64,000 nucleotides of DNA from Halobacillus campisalis (GTDB taxonomy: Bacteria; Bacillota; Bacilli; Bacillales; Halobacillaceae), in assembly GCF_030345335.1 (NCBI RefSeq), contig NZ_JAPVRC010000002.1, positions 496,001 to 560,000 on the forward strand, written 5' to 3'. A program made the translations under genes and the position numbers. Below are positions 8,512-16,495 of the stretch, piece after piece (position 1 is the first letter of the stretch; every line of letters starts with the position of its first letter). The notes beneath the pieces were generated by a model, which saw only the letters and a list, made by a program, of their open reading frames with translations, made no database searches and was not told the DNA's origin.

Positions 8512-9249
8512 ATGATAAGTACGCAGAAAATATCTAAACAATTCGGTGACTTGGTCGTTCTTAAAGATATTGATTTGGAAGTGGAAAAAGGAAAAGTGGT
8601 CGTAGTGATCGGACCGTCCGGCTCCGGTAAAACAACACTTCTAAGGTGTCTGAACCTGCTTGAGCAGCCTGAAAGTGGTTTAATCAGCATCGATCAACAA
8701 TCGATTGATTTTGGGAAAAAATTATCCAAGAAAGAAATTCGGAGCTTTAGAAAGAAATCTGGGATGGTATTTCAGACGTATAATTTGTTTCCCCACTTCA
8801 CTGCGCTTCAGAATGTGATGGAAGGGCCAGTCACTGTACAAAAAGTTAATAAAACAGAAGCAAAAAAAAGAGCGGTCGAGCTTTTAACAAAAGTTGGATT
8901 GAAAGAAAAGATAGATGTTTTCCCTTACCAGCTTTCAGGTGGCCAGCAGCAGCGTGTTGGGATTGCGCGTGCTATGGCTATAGACCCTAAAGTCATGTTA
9001 TTTGATGAACCTACTTCTGCACTTGACCCTGAGCTTGTGGGAGAGGTATTGCTCGTTATGAAAGATCTTGCTAAAGAAGGAAGAACGATGGTCGTTGTAA
9101 CTCATGAAATGAAGTTCGCTAAAGAAGTAGCCGATGAAGTTATTTTTATGGACGAAGGGAAGATTATTGAGCGAGGCGAACCTGTGGATCTATTTGAACG
9201 CCCTAAAGAAGAGCGCACGAAAAAATTCTTAAACCTAATTAATCAATAA
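8512..9249 (+). CDS. tcyC: Cystine ABC transporter, ATPase
   Basis: The 245-residue ABC ATPase energises uptake from the cytoplasmic face. It has Walker [10 protein letters not shown] (about 33-41), a Q-loop [10 protein letters not shown] near 86, the signature LSGGQQQR near 143, Walker [13 protein letters not shown] near 162-173 and a switch histidine in VVTHEMKFA. Length and sequence fit the amino-acid importers of the GlnQ/TcyC group. It is the last gene of the operon, starts 12 bases after tcyB, and is followed by a terminator. Confidence 0.9.
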   Translation: MISTQKISKQFGDLVVLKDIDLEVEKGKVVVVIGPSGSGKTTLLRCLNLLEQPESGLISIDQQSIDFGKKLSKKEIRSFRKKSGMVFQTYNLFPHFTALQNVMEGPVTVQKVNKTEAKKRAVELLTKVGLKEKIDVFPYQLSGGQQQRVGIARAMAIDPKVMLFDEPTSALDPELVGEVLLVMKDLAKEGRTMVVVTHEMKFAKEVADEVIFMDEGKIIERGEPVDLFERPKEERTKKFLNLINQ

Positions 9250-9254
9250 ATCAA

Positions 9255-9281
9255 AGGTACCTGTGCTTAGGTGCCTTTTTT
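9255..9281 (+). terminator. Rho-independent terminator after tcyABC
   Basis: AGGTACC (9255-9261) pairs with GGTGCCT (9270-9276) including one G-U pair, then a T run. Confidence 0.75.
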
Positions 9282-9434
9282 AGAAGGTTATTTACTTTAT
9301 CAAATGAATTTCTTCTATTAAAATAGCTGTATTATTAAAAGTTGTGGATTTTTTATATAGGGGTAATTTAACAATAGAGCAGAATTTTTAAAGACTCAGT
9401 TTTAGATTGCGGGGGTCGTTATCGTATGAAATAT

Positions 9435-9556
9435 AGGTTGGTTGGGAAACAACTCGCTTTCCTGCGGGGGACCTGGCAAGCTTCCTCGGGCTTCGCCCTG
9501 TGGGATCAAGCCTAGCCCCTTCTCCCGCGAAAGTCTAGTCGTTTCCCAACCAACCT
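9435..9556. repeat. Hairpin repeat A (minus-oriented), locus 1
   Basis: This 122-bp element has 16-bp perfect terminal inverted repeats (9435-9450 with 9541-9556). The core reads CTCGCTTTCCTGCGGG ... CCCGCGAAAGTCT, with an inner CTTCCTCGGGCTTCGCCC segment. It is a member of the six-copy hairpin family described in the findings. The neighbours are the tcyABC terminator on the left and hairpin B on the right. No coding potential was seen. Confidence 0.85.
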
Positions 9557-9696
9557 AATCGAAATGAAATGAACGGCCCATCATAGTAGGATGAATCAAT
9601 CCTAAGAAAAAGCGTTCTTCTGCACTTTTTTGCTCATAAGAATTTTTTTCAAGTGATGCTGTTTATCACATTTTTCCGTCATTCTTACAAACGCTA

Positions 9697-10025
9697 GAAG
9701 GGCCGGGAAATTGCGAGACTCCTATTGTAAAAGCGGAAGCGCTTTGTTCAGCGGCGTATGGACTGGACTGAGCTGGCGGAGATAAAGGAAACACGAAGAA
9801 CGGAGTGATTCGATGTTGACTTATCGTACAGAAGTGAAGGAAGTCTCAGTAGCCGCTAAGCGCTGGAGCTGGATAGTTCCCCATAAGTTTTATGAGCTGA
9901 TTTACGGTTCTAGACTAATTTACGTGTAAGAGATGGGATGACAGTACATGGTGAGATCCCACAGGGCGTTAGCCCGAGGAAGCTCACCGTACGCCCATGG
10001 AAAGCGAGTGATTTCCCGGACCTTC
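9697..10025. repeat. Hairpin repeat B (plus-oriented), interrupted, locus 1
   Basis: The outer arms GAAGGGCCGGGAAAT (9697-9711) and ATTTCCCGGACCTTC (10011-10025) pair with one G-U. The core GCGAGACTCC ... GGAAAGCGAG and inner GGTGAGATCCCACAGG/AAGCTCACC match hairpin D. Unlike D (121 bp), it is 329 bp long because about 210 bp intrude after 9723. The intruding segment contains the shared motif at 9757-9865. Confidence 0.8.
9757..9865 (+). repeat. Shared intergenic motif X, copy 1
   Basis: The segment includes GACTGGACTGAGCTGGCGGA, GATAAAGGAAAC, CGATGTTGACTT and CGCTAAGCGCT. It is similar in the same order to the reverse complement of 37163-37252. It lies inside hairpin B. Confidence 0.65.
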
Positions 10026-10146
10026 AATCTCTATTTTAAGGAACGGAAACTAACCAGATAACTTCCATATAATATGAAACAATCAACACTGAAATTATGG
10101 AACCAAAAAAATCAATAACCACCCTACAGCAAAAGAGGTTTTTGTC

Positions 10147-11214
10147 ATGAAACAAGTACATAGCGAGATTCTTCAGTTTCGAGGAACCCATTATGATTTC
10201 GGGTATATACAGGGAGAACAGTTGAAACATTCACTAACGGTGAAAAATCGGGAAAAACAGTGGAGGGTCCGTAAACCAAGGTTCATAGTAAAGGAGTCAG
10301 AAGTAAAACAAGCTATTACACGCTTTGCACCCGGACTCTGGGAAGAACTTAAAGGCTTGCGCGATGCCCTTGAATGGCCAATGGATCGGGTGATGATGGA
10401 GTTCGGCGGATACCGCATAGACTACAAAAAGTCGGGATGCTCCATCATGACGGGAGACGGCTACTTCATAAGAAATTATGATTATATGCCCAAAACATAT
10501 GAAGGAAGGTATTCATTTTTCCAGCCTACTGATGGAGGTTATGCGATTGCCGGCCCAACCCAGCGTATAACAGGGAGGATGGACGGGATGAACGAACATG
10601 GCCTCACAATGGGGTATAACTTTATGCACCGTAAAAAACCAGGAGACGGTTTTATCTGCTGTATGATCGGACGGTTGATCCTGGAGTCCTGTGCTAACGT
10701 GAAAGAAGCAGTCGATATGCTGAAGGAAATACCGCACCGTCATTCTTTCAGTTATATTGTATTTGATCCCAGCAACCAGACCTATGTCATTGAGGCTTCT
10801 CCACGCGGCGTCGAAGTGAGAGAGTCCAACGTGTGTACGAACCATTTTGAAAAAATGAAAAAAGAGAATCGTAACCATCTCGTAGACTCAATGAAACGAC
10901 TCGATGCTATAAATGAGGCTAGAAGCCGATTACATGGAGCTTATGATGCGTTTCGTCTCATGAATGATACAGATCGAGGAGTTTTCTCTAAGCAATATAG
11001 TAACTGGGCGGGTACCATCCACACTTCTGGATATCTTCCCAAAGAGCTGAAAGCATGGTTTGCGCTTGGGGGAGATCAGCAGCCTGTAGAGTTTGATTTT
11101 AAAAAATGGTTAGCTGGAGAAGATATTTCAGACGAAGTTATTACAGGTGAAGTAGATACTGATATTCCTTTTGTCCATATGGACGAAGGAGCTTATTGGA
11201 CAGGACGCAAATAA
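10147..11214 (+). CDS. C45-family Ntn hydrolase / acyltransferase-like
   Basis: The protein of 355 residues matches the peptidase C45 (isopenicillin-N acyltransferase-like) family of N-terminal nucleophile hydrolases, which cleave themselves and expose a catalytic cysteine. The expected cut is in KKSGCSIMTGDG, which would leave Cys98 as the nucleophile. Downstream FIRNYDY, GMNEHGLTMGYN and IEASP are typical core-strand segments of the fold. Substrates in this family are amides such as acyl-homoserine lactones, penicillins or bile-acid conjugates; none can be chosen here. The start ATG lies 10 bases after an AAAGAGG site. It sits just downstream of the repeat locus and is monocistronic with its own terminator. 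Confidence 0.82.
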   Translation: MKQVHSEILQFRGTHYDFGYIQGEQLKHSLTVKNREKQWRVRKPRFIVKESEVKQAITRFAPGLWEELKGLRDALEWPMDRVMMEFGGYRIDYKKSGCSIMTGDGYFIRNYDYMPKTYEGRYSFFQPTDGGYAIAGPTQRITGRMDGMNEHGLTMGYNFMHRKKPGDGFICCMIGRLILESCANVKEAVDMLKEIPHRHSFSYIVFDPSNQTYVIEASPRGVEVRESNVCTNHFEKMKKENRNHLVDSMKRLDAINEARSRLHGAYDAFRLMNDTDRGVFSKQYSNWAGTIHTSGYLPKELKAWFALGGDQQPVEFDFKKWLAGEDISDEVITGEVDTDIPFVHMDEGAYWTGRK

Positions 11215-11221
11215 TGTGAAG

Positions 11222-11248
11222 CGCACTCATCACGAGTGCGTTTTTTTT
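11222..11248 (+). terminator. Rho-independent terminator
   Basis: CGCACTC (11222-11228), a five-base loop, GAGTGCG (11234-11240) and eight T. Confidence 0.9.
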
Positions 11249-11523
11249 GATATGTGGAGGGTAGTGTAGAAGTATAGATACGATAGCGGGTCATTTACCT
11301 GGGAACGATTATGAGAAATCAAGTGTAATCAGCCAAAAGGAAAACTTCGAATAAAAAATATTTAAGGAACTTTAATTTTTTGACTTTTTTCTGCTTAACT
11401 GAACTTGTGCAAATGAACAAGGAAACGTGTATGGTAACCTATTGTTCTTAAAACCCCGTCTAATTGTAATCGCAGCGATAGTCAATTTGAATAGAAGTAT
11501 AACGTATGAAGGGGGAGGTTCTT

Positions 11524-12654
11524 ATGAAAGTTTTATTCGCGCCGGACTCATTTAAAGGCAGTATGTCGTCGGCTGCAGCGGCTAAGGTTATGGAAAGAGC
11601 ATTCCAATCTGTCGACCCGTTGATTGAAACCGCGATTAAACCTATGGCGGATGGAGGAGAAGGTACGCTTTCCGCTATGGTAAATGCGATAGAGGGGGAT
11701 ATGGTGGAACTTGGATGCACGGGGCCGCTTGGAGAAAGAAGAACAACTGGATACTTAGAAATTGGGAATAAAACAGCTGTGATCGAGGGTGCTGAAATAG
11801 CGGGTTTACCACTCGTACCCGAAGAACAAAGAAATCCAGATTACACGACGACCTACGGCATCGGGGAAGTCATTTTACATGCTCTTGATCGTGGCAATAA
11901 GGAGCTGGTTCTAGCTTTGGGAGGAAGCTCTTCAAACGATGGAGGGTTGGGAGTCTTTCAAGCTTTGGGAATGCGTGCATACGATGCAGATGGTCAGAGT
12001 ACAGGCTGCTTTGGGAAGGATGTCATGAAAGTAGACAGCGTAGATTTTACATCTCTAGACCCTAGATTGAAAGAGACGACCATTCGTGTAGCATGCGATG
12101 TCGACAATCCTTTAACAGGATCTCGTGGTGCCACTTATGTGTACGGTCCACAAAAAGGTGCCACCGAAAAACAAGTCGAAGAGTATGATCAAGCTTTAGA
12201 ACATTTTGGCCGATTGGTTGAAGAGGCCTTGGGTGGTAATTTCTCGTGTGAAGAAGGAGCGGGAGCCGCTGGTGGACTTGGTTTCGCTTTTTTAGCTTTG
12301 GGCGGCCGGCTGTTCTCTGGAGCCGAGCTTGTTTCCGATGCTATTCAATTAGAAGAGGCAGTGAAAAAGTCAGATATGATTATTACGGGAGAAGGACAAA
12401 GTGATGTCCAAACGCTTTACGGTAAAGCGCCGGGGTATGTTGCAAAGCTAGCTAAAGAAAATGGCAAGCCCGTTATTCTTTTATCTGGAAGCCTGGATGG
12501 ACCTATGGATGAGCTTAACACAATTTTTTCTGGGTGTTTTTCCATTGTTCCTGGACCTAGATCTTTAGGAAGTTGTATAGAAAATGGAGAAGAATATTTG
12601 TTCGAAGCTTGCAGACAAATGGCTCATTTGATTTGGACAATTTTACAGAAGTGA
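11524..12654 (+). CDS. glxK: Glycerate kinase (GlxK/GarK family)
   Basis: The protein of about 376 residues belongs to the type I glycerate kinase family and phosphorylates D-glycerate with ATP. Recognisable family segments are the N-terminal APDSFKGS, PMADGGEGT near 43-51, TYGIGE, LGGSSSNDGG near 138-147, GAAGGLGFA near 250 and the TGEGQSD loop near 290. The ATG at 11524 has GGGGGAGG about five bases upstream, so it is preferred to an in-frame ATG six codons earlier. It stands alone, with no glyoxylate or galactarate pathway genes nearby. Which phosphoglycerate isomer it makes is not visible. Confidence 0.9.
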   Translation: MKVLFAPDSFKGSMSSAAAAKVMERAFQSVDPLIETAIKPMADGGEGTLSAMVNAIEGDMVELGCTGPLGERRTTGYLEIGNKTAVIEGAEIAGLPLVPEEQRNPDYTTTYGIGEVILHALDRGNKELVLALGGSSSNDGGLGVFQALGMRAYDADGQSTGCFGKDVMKVDSVDFTSLDPRLKETTIRVACDVDNPLTGSRGATYVYGPQKGATEKQVEEYDQALEHFGRLVEEALGGNFSCEEGAGAAGGLGFAFLALGGRLFSGAELVSDAIQLEEAVKKSDMIITGEGQSDVQTLYGKAPGYVAKLAKENGKPVILLSGSLDGPMDELNTIFSGCFSIVPGPRSLGSCIENGEEYLFEACRQMAHLIWTILQK

Positions 12655-12975
12655 CGGATAATTAGGTGGGGTAGGGTTAATCCATATAAGTGTTTGAGTT
12701 ATTCTTGAAAAATCATGTGTCACGATGAGAATAGCAGGAGCTCTCATTCAAGGCATAAGCGCTATTATCAGGACAACAGTGTTGTGGTTTACCTTCGTGT
12801 AAAAGAAATTCAGCTTATTTATGAAAAAATGTTTAACTTATGTCGTATTGAGGAACCCTTAATTATAAGTAAATGGTAGAGTTTGATTTTGTCAATTTCT
12901 CATGATTTATGATATGAAGAATACGTAAGATAATATGAAGAATGCAGTTGTGAAGGGCTGTAGAAACATTGTAGG
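12655..12975. other. Gene-poor stretch before an isolated terminator
   Basis: About 320 AT-rich bases hold no convincing gene. A 25-codon ATG frame at 12725-12802 has no ribosome site. The strong terminator at 12976 has no obvious gene upstream within about 320 bases. A small RNA or a decayed gene may lie here, but no promoter was assigned. Confidence 0.4.
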
Positions 12976-13006
12976 AAAAGAGCTGGCTTGATGTCAGCTC
13001 TTTTTC
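12976..13006 (+). terminator. Strong terminator without an obvious upstream gene
   Basis: AAAAGAGCTG (12976-12985) pairs with CAGCTCTTTT (12995-13004), followed by further T. It lies 34 bases before mntA and 320 bases after glxK. Confidence 0.8.
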
Positions 13007-13039
13007 TTAAGTGTTGGATTTTAGTAAGGGAGTGGTTTC

Positions 13040-13432
13040 TTGCATGGGAATTTCATTCCATATATGAGAGCTTTTTTAGTTGAAAAATTGGATCCATCCT
13101 TCATTATCATGTTCGGATCTTACTCCAATGGAGCTGAGCGCGGTGAGAGTGACATTGATTTAGCTTTTTGTAGTAATCAGCAACATTCTGCGTATAAGTT
13201 GTTTTTGATGGGGCAGCAGCTAGCGGATGTAATCGAAGAGGAAGTTCATTTGGTAGATATAAGAAATGCTTCATTTACATTTCGGACTCAAATATTCTCA
13301 AGAGGTACGGTCATTTTCTCAGAGGACGAACGATTACGGATGGAATTACAGATGGGAGCTTACAGCATGTATGCTTTAACTAATGAGGAGCAGGCTGTGA
13401 TCTCGAATAGTATCAATGAAAGAAGGGCCTAA
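13040..13432 (+). CDS. mntA: MntA-like nucleotidyltransferase antitoxin
   Basis: This 130-residue minimal nucleotidyltransferase has the family motif G-S-x10-D-x-D, seen as Gly26-Ser27 (GSYSNGAERGES) and Asp38/Asp40. In MntA/HepT type VII toxin-antitoxin systems this protein adds AMP groups to a tyrosine of the HEPN toxin and so silences it. The TTG at 13040 has AAGGGAG seven bases upstream. The hepT-like gene begins one base after its stop, the standard order for such pairs. The antitoxin role rests on this pairing, and the partner is atypical. Confidence 0.75.
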   Translation: MHGNFIPYMRAFLVEKLDPSFIIMFGSYSNGAERGESDIDLAFCSNQQHSAYKLFLMGQQLADVIEEEVHLVDIRNASFTFRTQIFSRGTVIFSEDERLRMELQMGAYSMYALTNEEQAVISNSINERRA

Positions 13433-13433
13433 G

Positions 13434-13838
13434 ATGCATGATGAGGTGATAGTAAGTAAGATTAATTCTATGGAGCGATGTATTCAGAAGGTCTATATTG
13501 TGTATGATGATGACCCTGATCACTTACTGGACTCTGTCAAGCAGGACTCGATAGTACTTAATATTCAACGTGCTTGTAAAGCAGCAATTGATCTGTCCAT
13601 TCATATCAATGCTGAATACCATTTCGGAGTGCCCCAGACGTATAAGGACTCATTTGACATTTTATTTGATAAAGGAATAATTAATGATTCTATGAAAGTG
13701 AAGGTCAAAAATATCGAAGGATTCCGTCATCTAGCGTCAGAAGATTGTAAAAAGATAAATTTAAATAAATTAAAAGTTACTATTGAGAAAGATTTAGGGG
13801 ATTTATCATTATTGGGCAAACAAATCTTGAATTATTGA
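13434..13838 (+). CDS. hepT: HepT-like HEPN protein with degenerate active site
   Basis: This is a helical protein of about 134 residues of the HepT/HEPN type. Family features are the paired alpha-helices with IVLNIQRACKAAIDLS near 40-55 and FDILFDKGII near 75-84, then the region of the RNase motif R-x4-H-x-Y. Here that region reads GFRHLASEDC: Arg98 is kept, the catalytic His is Glu103, and the tyrosine that MntA modifies is Cys105. The protein therefore probably lacks HEPN RNase activity and cannot be AMPylated at the usual site. The start at 13434 has a GAAAGAAGG site; an in-frame ATG at 13416 would overlap mntA. Confidence 0.7.
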   Translation: MHDEVIVSKINSMERCIQKVYIVYDDDPDHLLDSVKQDSIVLNIQRACKAAIDLSIHINAEYHFGVPQTYKDSFDILFDKGIINDSMKVKVKNIEGFRHLASEDCKKINLNKLKVTIEKDLGDLSLLGKQILNY

Positions 13839-13839
13839 A

Positions 13840-13914
13840 AAGCAGACTTACTTGAACTGCCTTCCCATTGTTATACACAATAGGAAGGTATGGTTCATAG
13901 TAGTCTGTTTTTTT
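13840..13914. terminator. Long bidirectional terminator between hepT and DinB gene
   Basis: An imperfect long stem runs from CAGACT (13843-13848) with AGTCTG (13902-13907) through CCTTCCCATTGT with ACAATAGGAAGG. It has T-rich ends on both strands and lies between two convergent genes. Confidence 0.75.
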
Positions 13915-13916
13915 GT

Positions 13917-14402
13917 TTATTTGATGTTTTGATAGATTTCCTTCATTTGATCTAAATGTCTGAGTTCATGCCATCCAATGAATTCTACCCACTGCTTAAG
14001 GTTCAAATCACCGAAAGAAGGATGAGGAAAAGCATATAACTCCAAAGTATCTTCGTCTTTATTATGAGTGAGGAATAGCGTAGCTTCACGGCTTTTCTCT
14101 AAGCCGTCCCTTGCTTCCTCTAATGACTGAAACTCACCTTTAGGTTTAACTGCTTCTGGAGCGTCCACCTTATACTCCCGATTAGTAGTTTTGTGCAACG
14201 GCTTTTCATTGACGTCTTTTGGGGTGCCGTCTTTTAAAGCTTCTCCGATTTGATAGCCCACTAATTGCTCCATTAAATTCAAATGTTCTAAAACTTCAAG
14301 TATAGACCAGGAGCTTGAGTCTGGTTTCTTCTTTGCTTCTTCATCATTTAATCCATCGATAAAAGTAAGAACTTCATTTCTCTTTTCCTCAATACCGTAC
14401 AT
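13917..14402 (-). CDS. DinB-family putative metalloprotein
   Basis: The protein is about 161 residues long and has the four-helix DinB/YfiT fold. The metal-binding histidine pattern is visible as His40 (VLEHLN) and His145/His149 (GWHELRHLDQM). Members are damage-inducible proteins or thiol-dependent transferases, for example bacillithiol S-transferases; the reaction here is unknown. The start is placed at 14402, where GGAAAGGATG precedes the ATG by eight bases. A longer frame begins at 14471 but lacks a clear site. It is convergent with the mntA-hepT pair. Confidence 0.75.
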   Translation of the reverse strand: MYGIEEKRNEVLTFIDGLNDEEAKKKPDSSSWSILEVLEHLNLMEQLVGYQIGEALKDGTPKDVNEKPLHKTTNREYKVDAPEAVKPKGEFQSLEEARDGLEKSREATLFLTHNKDEDTLELYAFPHPSFGDLNLKQWVEFIGWHELRHLDQMKEIYQNIK

Positions 14403-14553
14403 AAAATAGTCATCCTTTCCAATAATAGGATGGTTTGATTTTATCATAGGTTCTTCAGGAATTCTTTTCATAGACTTTGTTTATGTTCATCATATTTTCA
14501 CAAAACAGTTTTAGACTAGGAGTACAACTTGGCGGGGAACGAGGTATTATAAA

Positions 14554-15153
14554 ATGATTGTCCAACCTTTATTAGCTATACGGGTACTTGCTTTTATTAC
14601 TGCCATAATCTTGTTCTGGCTTGTATCTGCCCAAACTAAAGAAGTTAAAAAACACGTAACTGAAGGGTTTGTTTCCCTCCTTACTACATGGATTTTATTG
14701 TTCATTGGTGCAAAGCTCCTGACGAAGTGGCAGCTTTTATTGGATCACCCCATAGCACTTCTTGCTTATCCAAGTGGAACACTAGAGTTTTACATAGCAA
14801 CGGCAGCCATTACAGTTATCAAATTATATAAAAACAAATGGAGTATATATACTCATGAATATGTGCAGTTAATAGCATTCAGCTGGTTTAGTTTTTCAGT
14901 ATTTACTATCGTATTTAATGATGAAGGGGCTTGGAGCGAATTGACCCTCACATTTTTGTTCATTATTCTAATCACTCTAGTTAACATTCCTATCTTAACA
15001 GTGATCTTTATAGCCCTTTTAACAGGCATATATGGGTTATTCTATCCTTCTCCTGAACTAATGGGATACCGAATGGATCCGTGGTTTTATATAGGTATAG
15101 CCCTGCTATTTATTTTACTGTTGTTATTTGAAAAAAGGAGAGATTTACCATGA
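14554..15153 (+). CDS. Six-helix membrane protein of a redox operon
   Basis: I do not recognise this 199-residue protein. It is strongly hydrophobic with about six membrane segments (5-25, 38-58, 75-90, 100-120, 125-165 and 172-192) and a basic tail EKRRDLP. It has no cysteine, so it is not itself a thiol-redox protein. Its stop overlaps the start of ccdA by four bases (ATGA type). It is the first gene of an operon with CcdA, a TlpA/ResA thioredoxin and a two-component system. A role in envelope redox sensing or in assembly of that system is an inference from context. Confidence 0.7.
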   Translation: MIVQPLLAIRVLAFITAIILFWLVSAQTKEVKKHVTEGFVSLLTTWILLFIGAKLLTKWQLLLDHPIALLAYPSGTLEFYIATAAITVIKLYKNKWSIYTHEYVQLIAFSWFSFSVFTIVFNDEGAWSELTLTFLFIILITLVNIPILTVIFIALLTGIYGLFYPSPELMGYRMDPWFYIGIALLFILLLLFEKRRDLP

Positions 15154-15896
15154 CAGATGTGACAATATGGCTTGCTTTTGGTGCTGGAGTTATTTCCTTT
15201 TTGTCTCCTTGCACCCTTCCTTTATTCCCAGCCTATCTATCTTACATAACTGGTATGAGTGTAAAGGAAATTAAGGAAGATCAGAGTATAAAGGTGAAAA
15301 AGAAAATTCTGTCTCATTCAGCTTTCTTTCTTATAGGGGTGTCTACTATTTTTATTAGTTTAGGCATAGGTGCTTCTTATTTAGGAAATTTTATTCAAAG
15401 TTTATTAACAGGGGAAACAGGGCTTTTCATACAACGAATGGCTGGGATTTTTATTATTATTATGGGTTTGTTTGTAGCAGGATGGCTGAACTTTCGCTGG
15501 TTAATGAAAGAGAAACGAATGACCTTTAAACCGAGATCTTCGTTTAATTATCTGGGCACCGTATTTGCAGGGATGGGTTTCGCAGCTGGGTGGACTCCTT
15601 GTATTGGTCCAATTTTTGCTTCTATTTTAATGCTGTCTGCCTCCAATCCCACCCAGGGAATATTGTATACAATCGTTTATGTCGTCGGGTTTGCTATCCC
15701 GTTTTTAGCCTTTTCTTTTTTTATAGGTTCGACAAAATTCATTTTGAAATACAGTGAGAGGATCCTTAAATTAGGTGGAGCTTCAATGGTTATTGTTGGT
15801 ATTTTACTGTACACAGGTTTTATGACTCGCTTTTCTACAATGCTGTTAAACCTCGTTCAAGACACTTGGCTTTCTAACTTAGGCATAATTTTTTAA
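15150..15896 (+). CDS. ccdA: CcdA-type thiol-disulfide transporter
   Basis: This 248-residue polytopic membrane protein is of the CcdA/DsbD-core family. It passes electrons from cytoplasmic thioredoxin across the membrane to extracytoplasmic thioredoxin-like proteins. The two essential cysteines lie in the paired motifs SPCTLP (Cys21) and TPCIGP (Cys151). About six helices are visible. It overlaps the upstream membrane-protein gene by four bases and is followed after 18 bases by its likely partner, a TlpA/ResA protein. The length matches CcdA of B. subtilis, but this may be a paralogue, because no cytochrome-c genes are nearby. Confidence 0.9.
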   Translation: MTDVTIWLAFGAGVISFLSPCTLPLFPAYLSYITGMSVKEIKEDQSIKVKKKILSHSAFFLIGVSTIFISLGIGASYLGNFIQSLLTGETGLFIQRMAGIFIIIMGLFVAGWLNFRWLMKEKRMTFKPRSSFNYLGTVFAGMGFAAGWTPCIGPIFASILMLSASNPTQGILYTIVYVVGFAIPFLAFSFFIGSTKFILKYSERILKLGGASMVIVGILLYTGFMTRFSTMLLNLVQDTWLSNLGIIF

Positions 15897-15914
15897 ACTG
15901 AAAGGAGAGTAATT

Positions 15915-16481
15915 ATGAAAAAATGGGTAGTAGTCCTTTTCGTAACGTCATTGTTTGGCTGGGCTGTTTACGACTTAACTGAGCCGGAAGAGGAAACGGG
16001 TGATAAAGAAGGTGAAGAGGCACAAATGGTCGCAGAAGGACCGGCGACTAACGATCCAGAAACGGGATTAGATCAAGGTCAACAAGCTCCAGATTTTTCA
16101 TTAGAGCGATTAAATGGTGAGGAAACAAAGTTGTCTGATTTACGAGGCAAGAAAGTTATGCTGAACTTCTGGGCTACATGGTGTCCTCCATGTCGTGCTG
16201 AAATGCCAGATATGGAGAAATTTTATCAAAACGAAGACGTAGAAATTTTAGCTGTTAATTTAACTGGAACTGAGTCTTCCGTAGGTGATGTGGAAGAATT
16301 CGCTGAGGAATTCGGTCTTTCTTTTCAAATCTTAAAGGACACAAATTCAGAAGTTTCAACGATATATGAAGTGAATCCTGTACCAACTTCCGTGTTTATC
16401 GATGAAGAGGGTAGGATTCAGTCGGTCATGCTCGGAGCTATGAATTATGATATGATGTTGCAACGCTTAGAAGAATTATAG
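15915..16481 (+). CDS. Membrane-anchored TlpA/ResA-like thioredoxin
   Basis: The 188-residue extracytoplasmic thiol-disulfide oxidoreductase starts with an uncleaved anchor (MKKWVVVLFVTSLFGWAVYD), then an acidic linker (about 22-55). The thioredoxin fold has the active site WCPPC (Cys90/Cys93) in NFWATWCPPCRAEMP. The cis-proline loop is NPVPTSVF. It matches the ResA/StoA/TlpA group, which reduces disulfides on the outer face using electrons from CcdA. The adjacent ccdA supports this. The client protein is unknown; the highly acidic linker suits a halophile. Confidence 0.87.
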   Translation: MKKWVVVLFVTSLFGWAVYDLTEPEEETGDKEGEEAQMVAEGPATNDPETGLDQGQQAPDFSLERLNGEETKLSDLRGKKVMLNFWATWCPPCRAEMPDMEKFYQNEDVEILAVNLTGTESSVGDVEEFAEEFGLSFQILKDTNSEVSTIYEVNPVPTSVFIDEEGRIQSVMLGAMNYDMMLQRLEEL

Positions 16482-16495
16482 GAGTTGGTTAATGC

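Noticed and set aside
9813-9929. A 38-codon ATG frame with a GGAG site inside hairpin B (MLTYRTEVKEV...)
   Set aside because: The related motif X at 37163-37252 has a stop after seven codons in the same frame, so coding is not conserved. It is more likely part of the repeat.
9435-10025. Hairpin repeats considered as a CRISPR array or insertion sequence
   Set aside because: The units are long palindromes with irregular spacing and no transposase or cas genes nearby.
10513-10878. A 121-codon frame antisense to the C45 hydrolase
   Set aside because: It has no start context or family resemblance and overlaps a well-supported gene.
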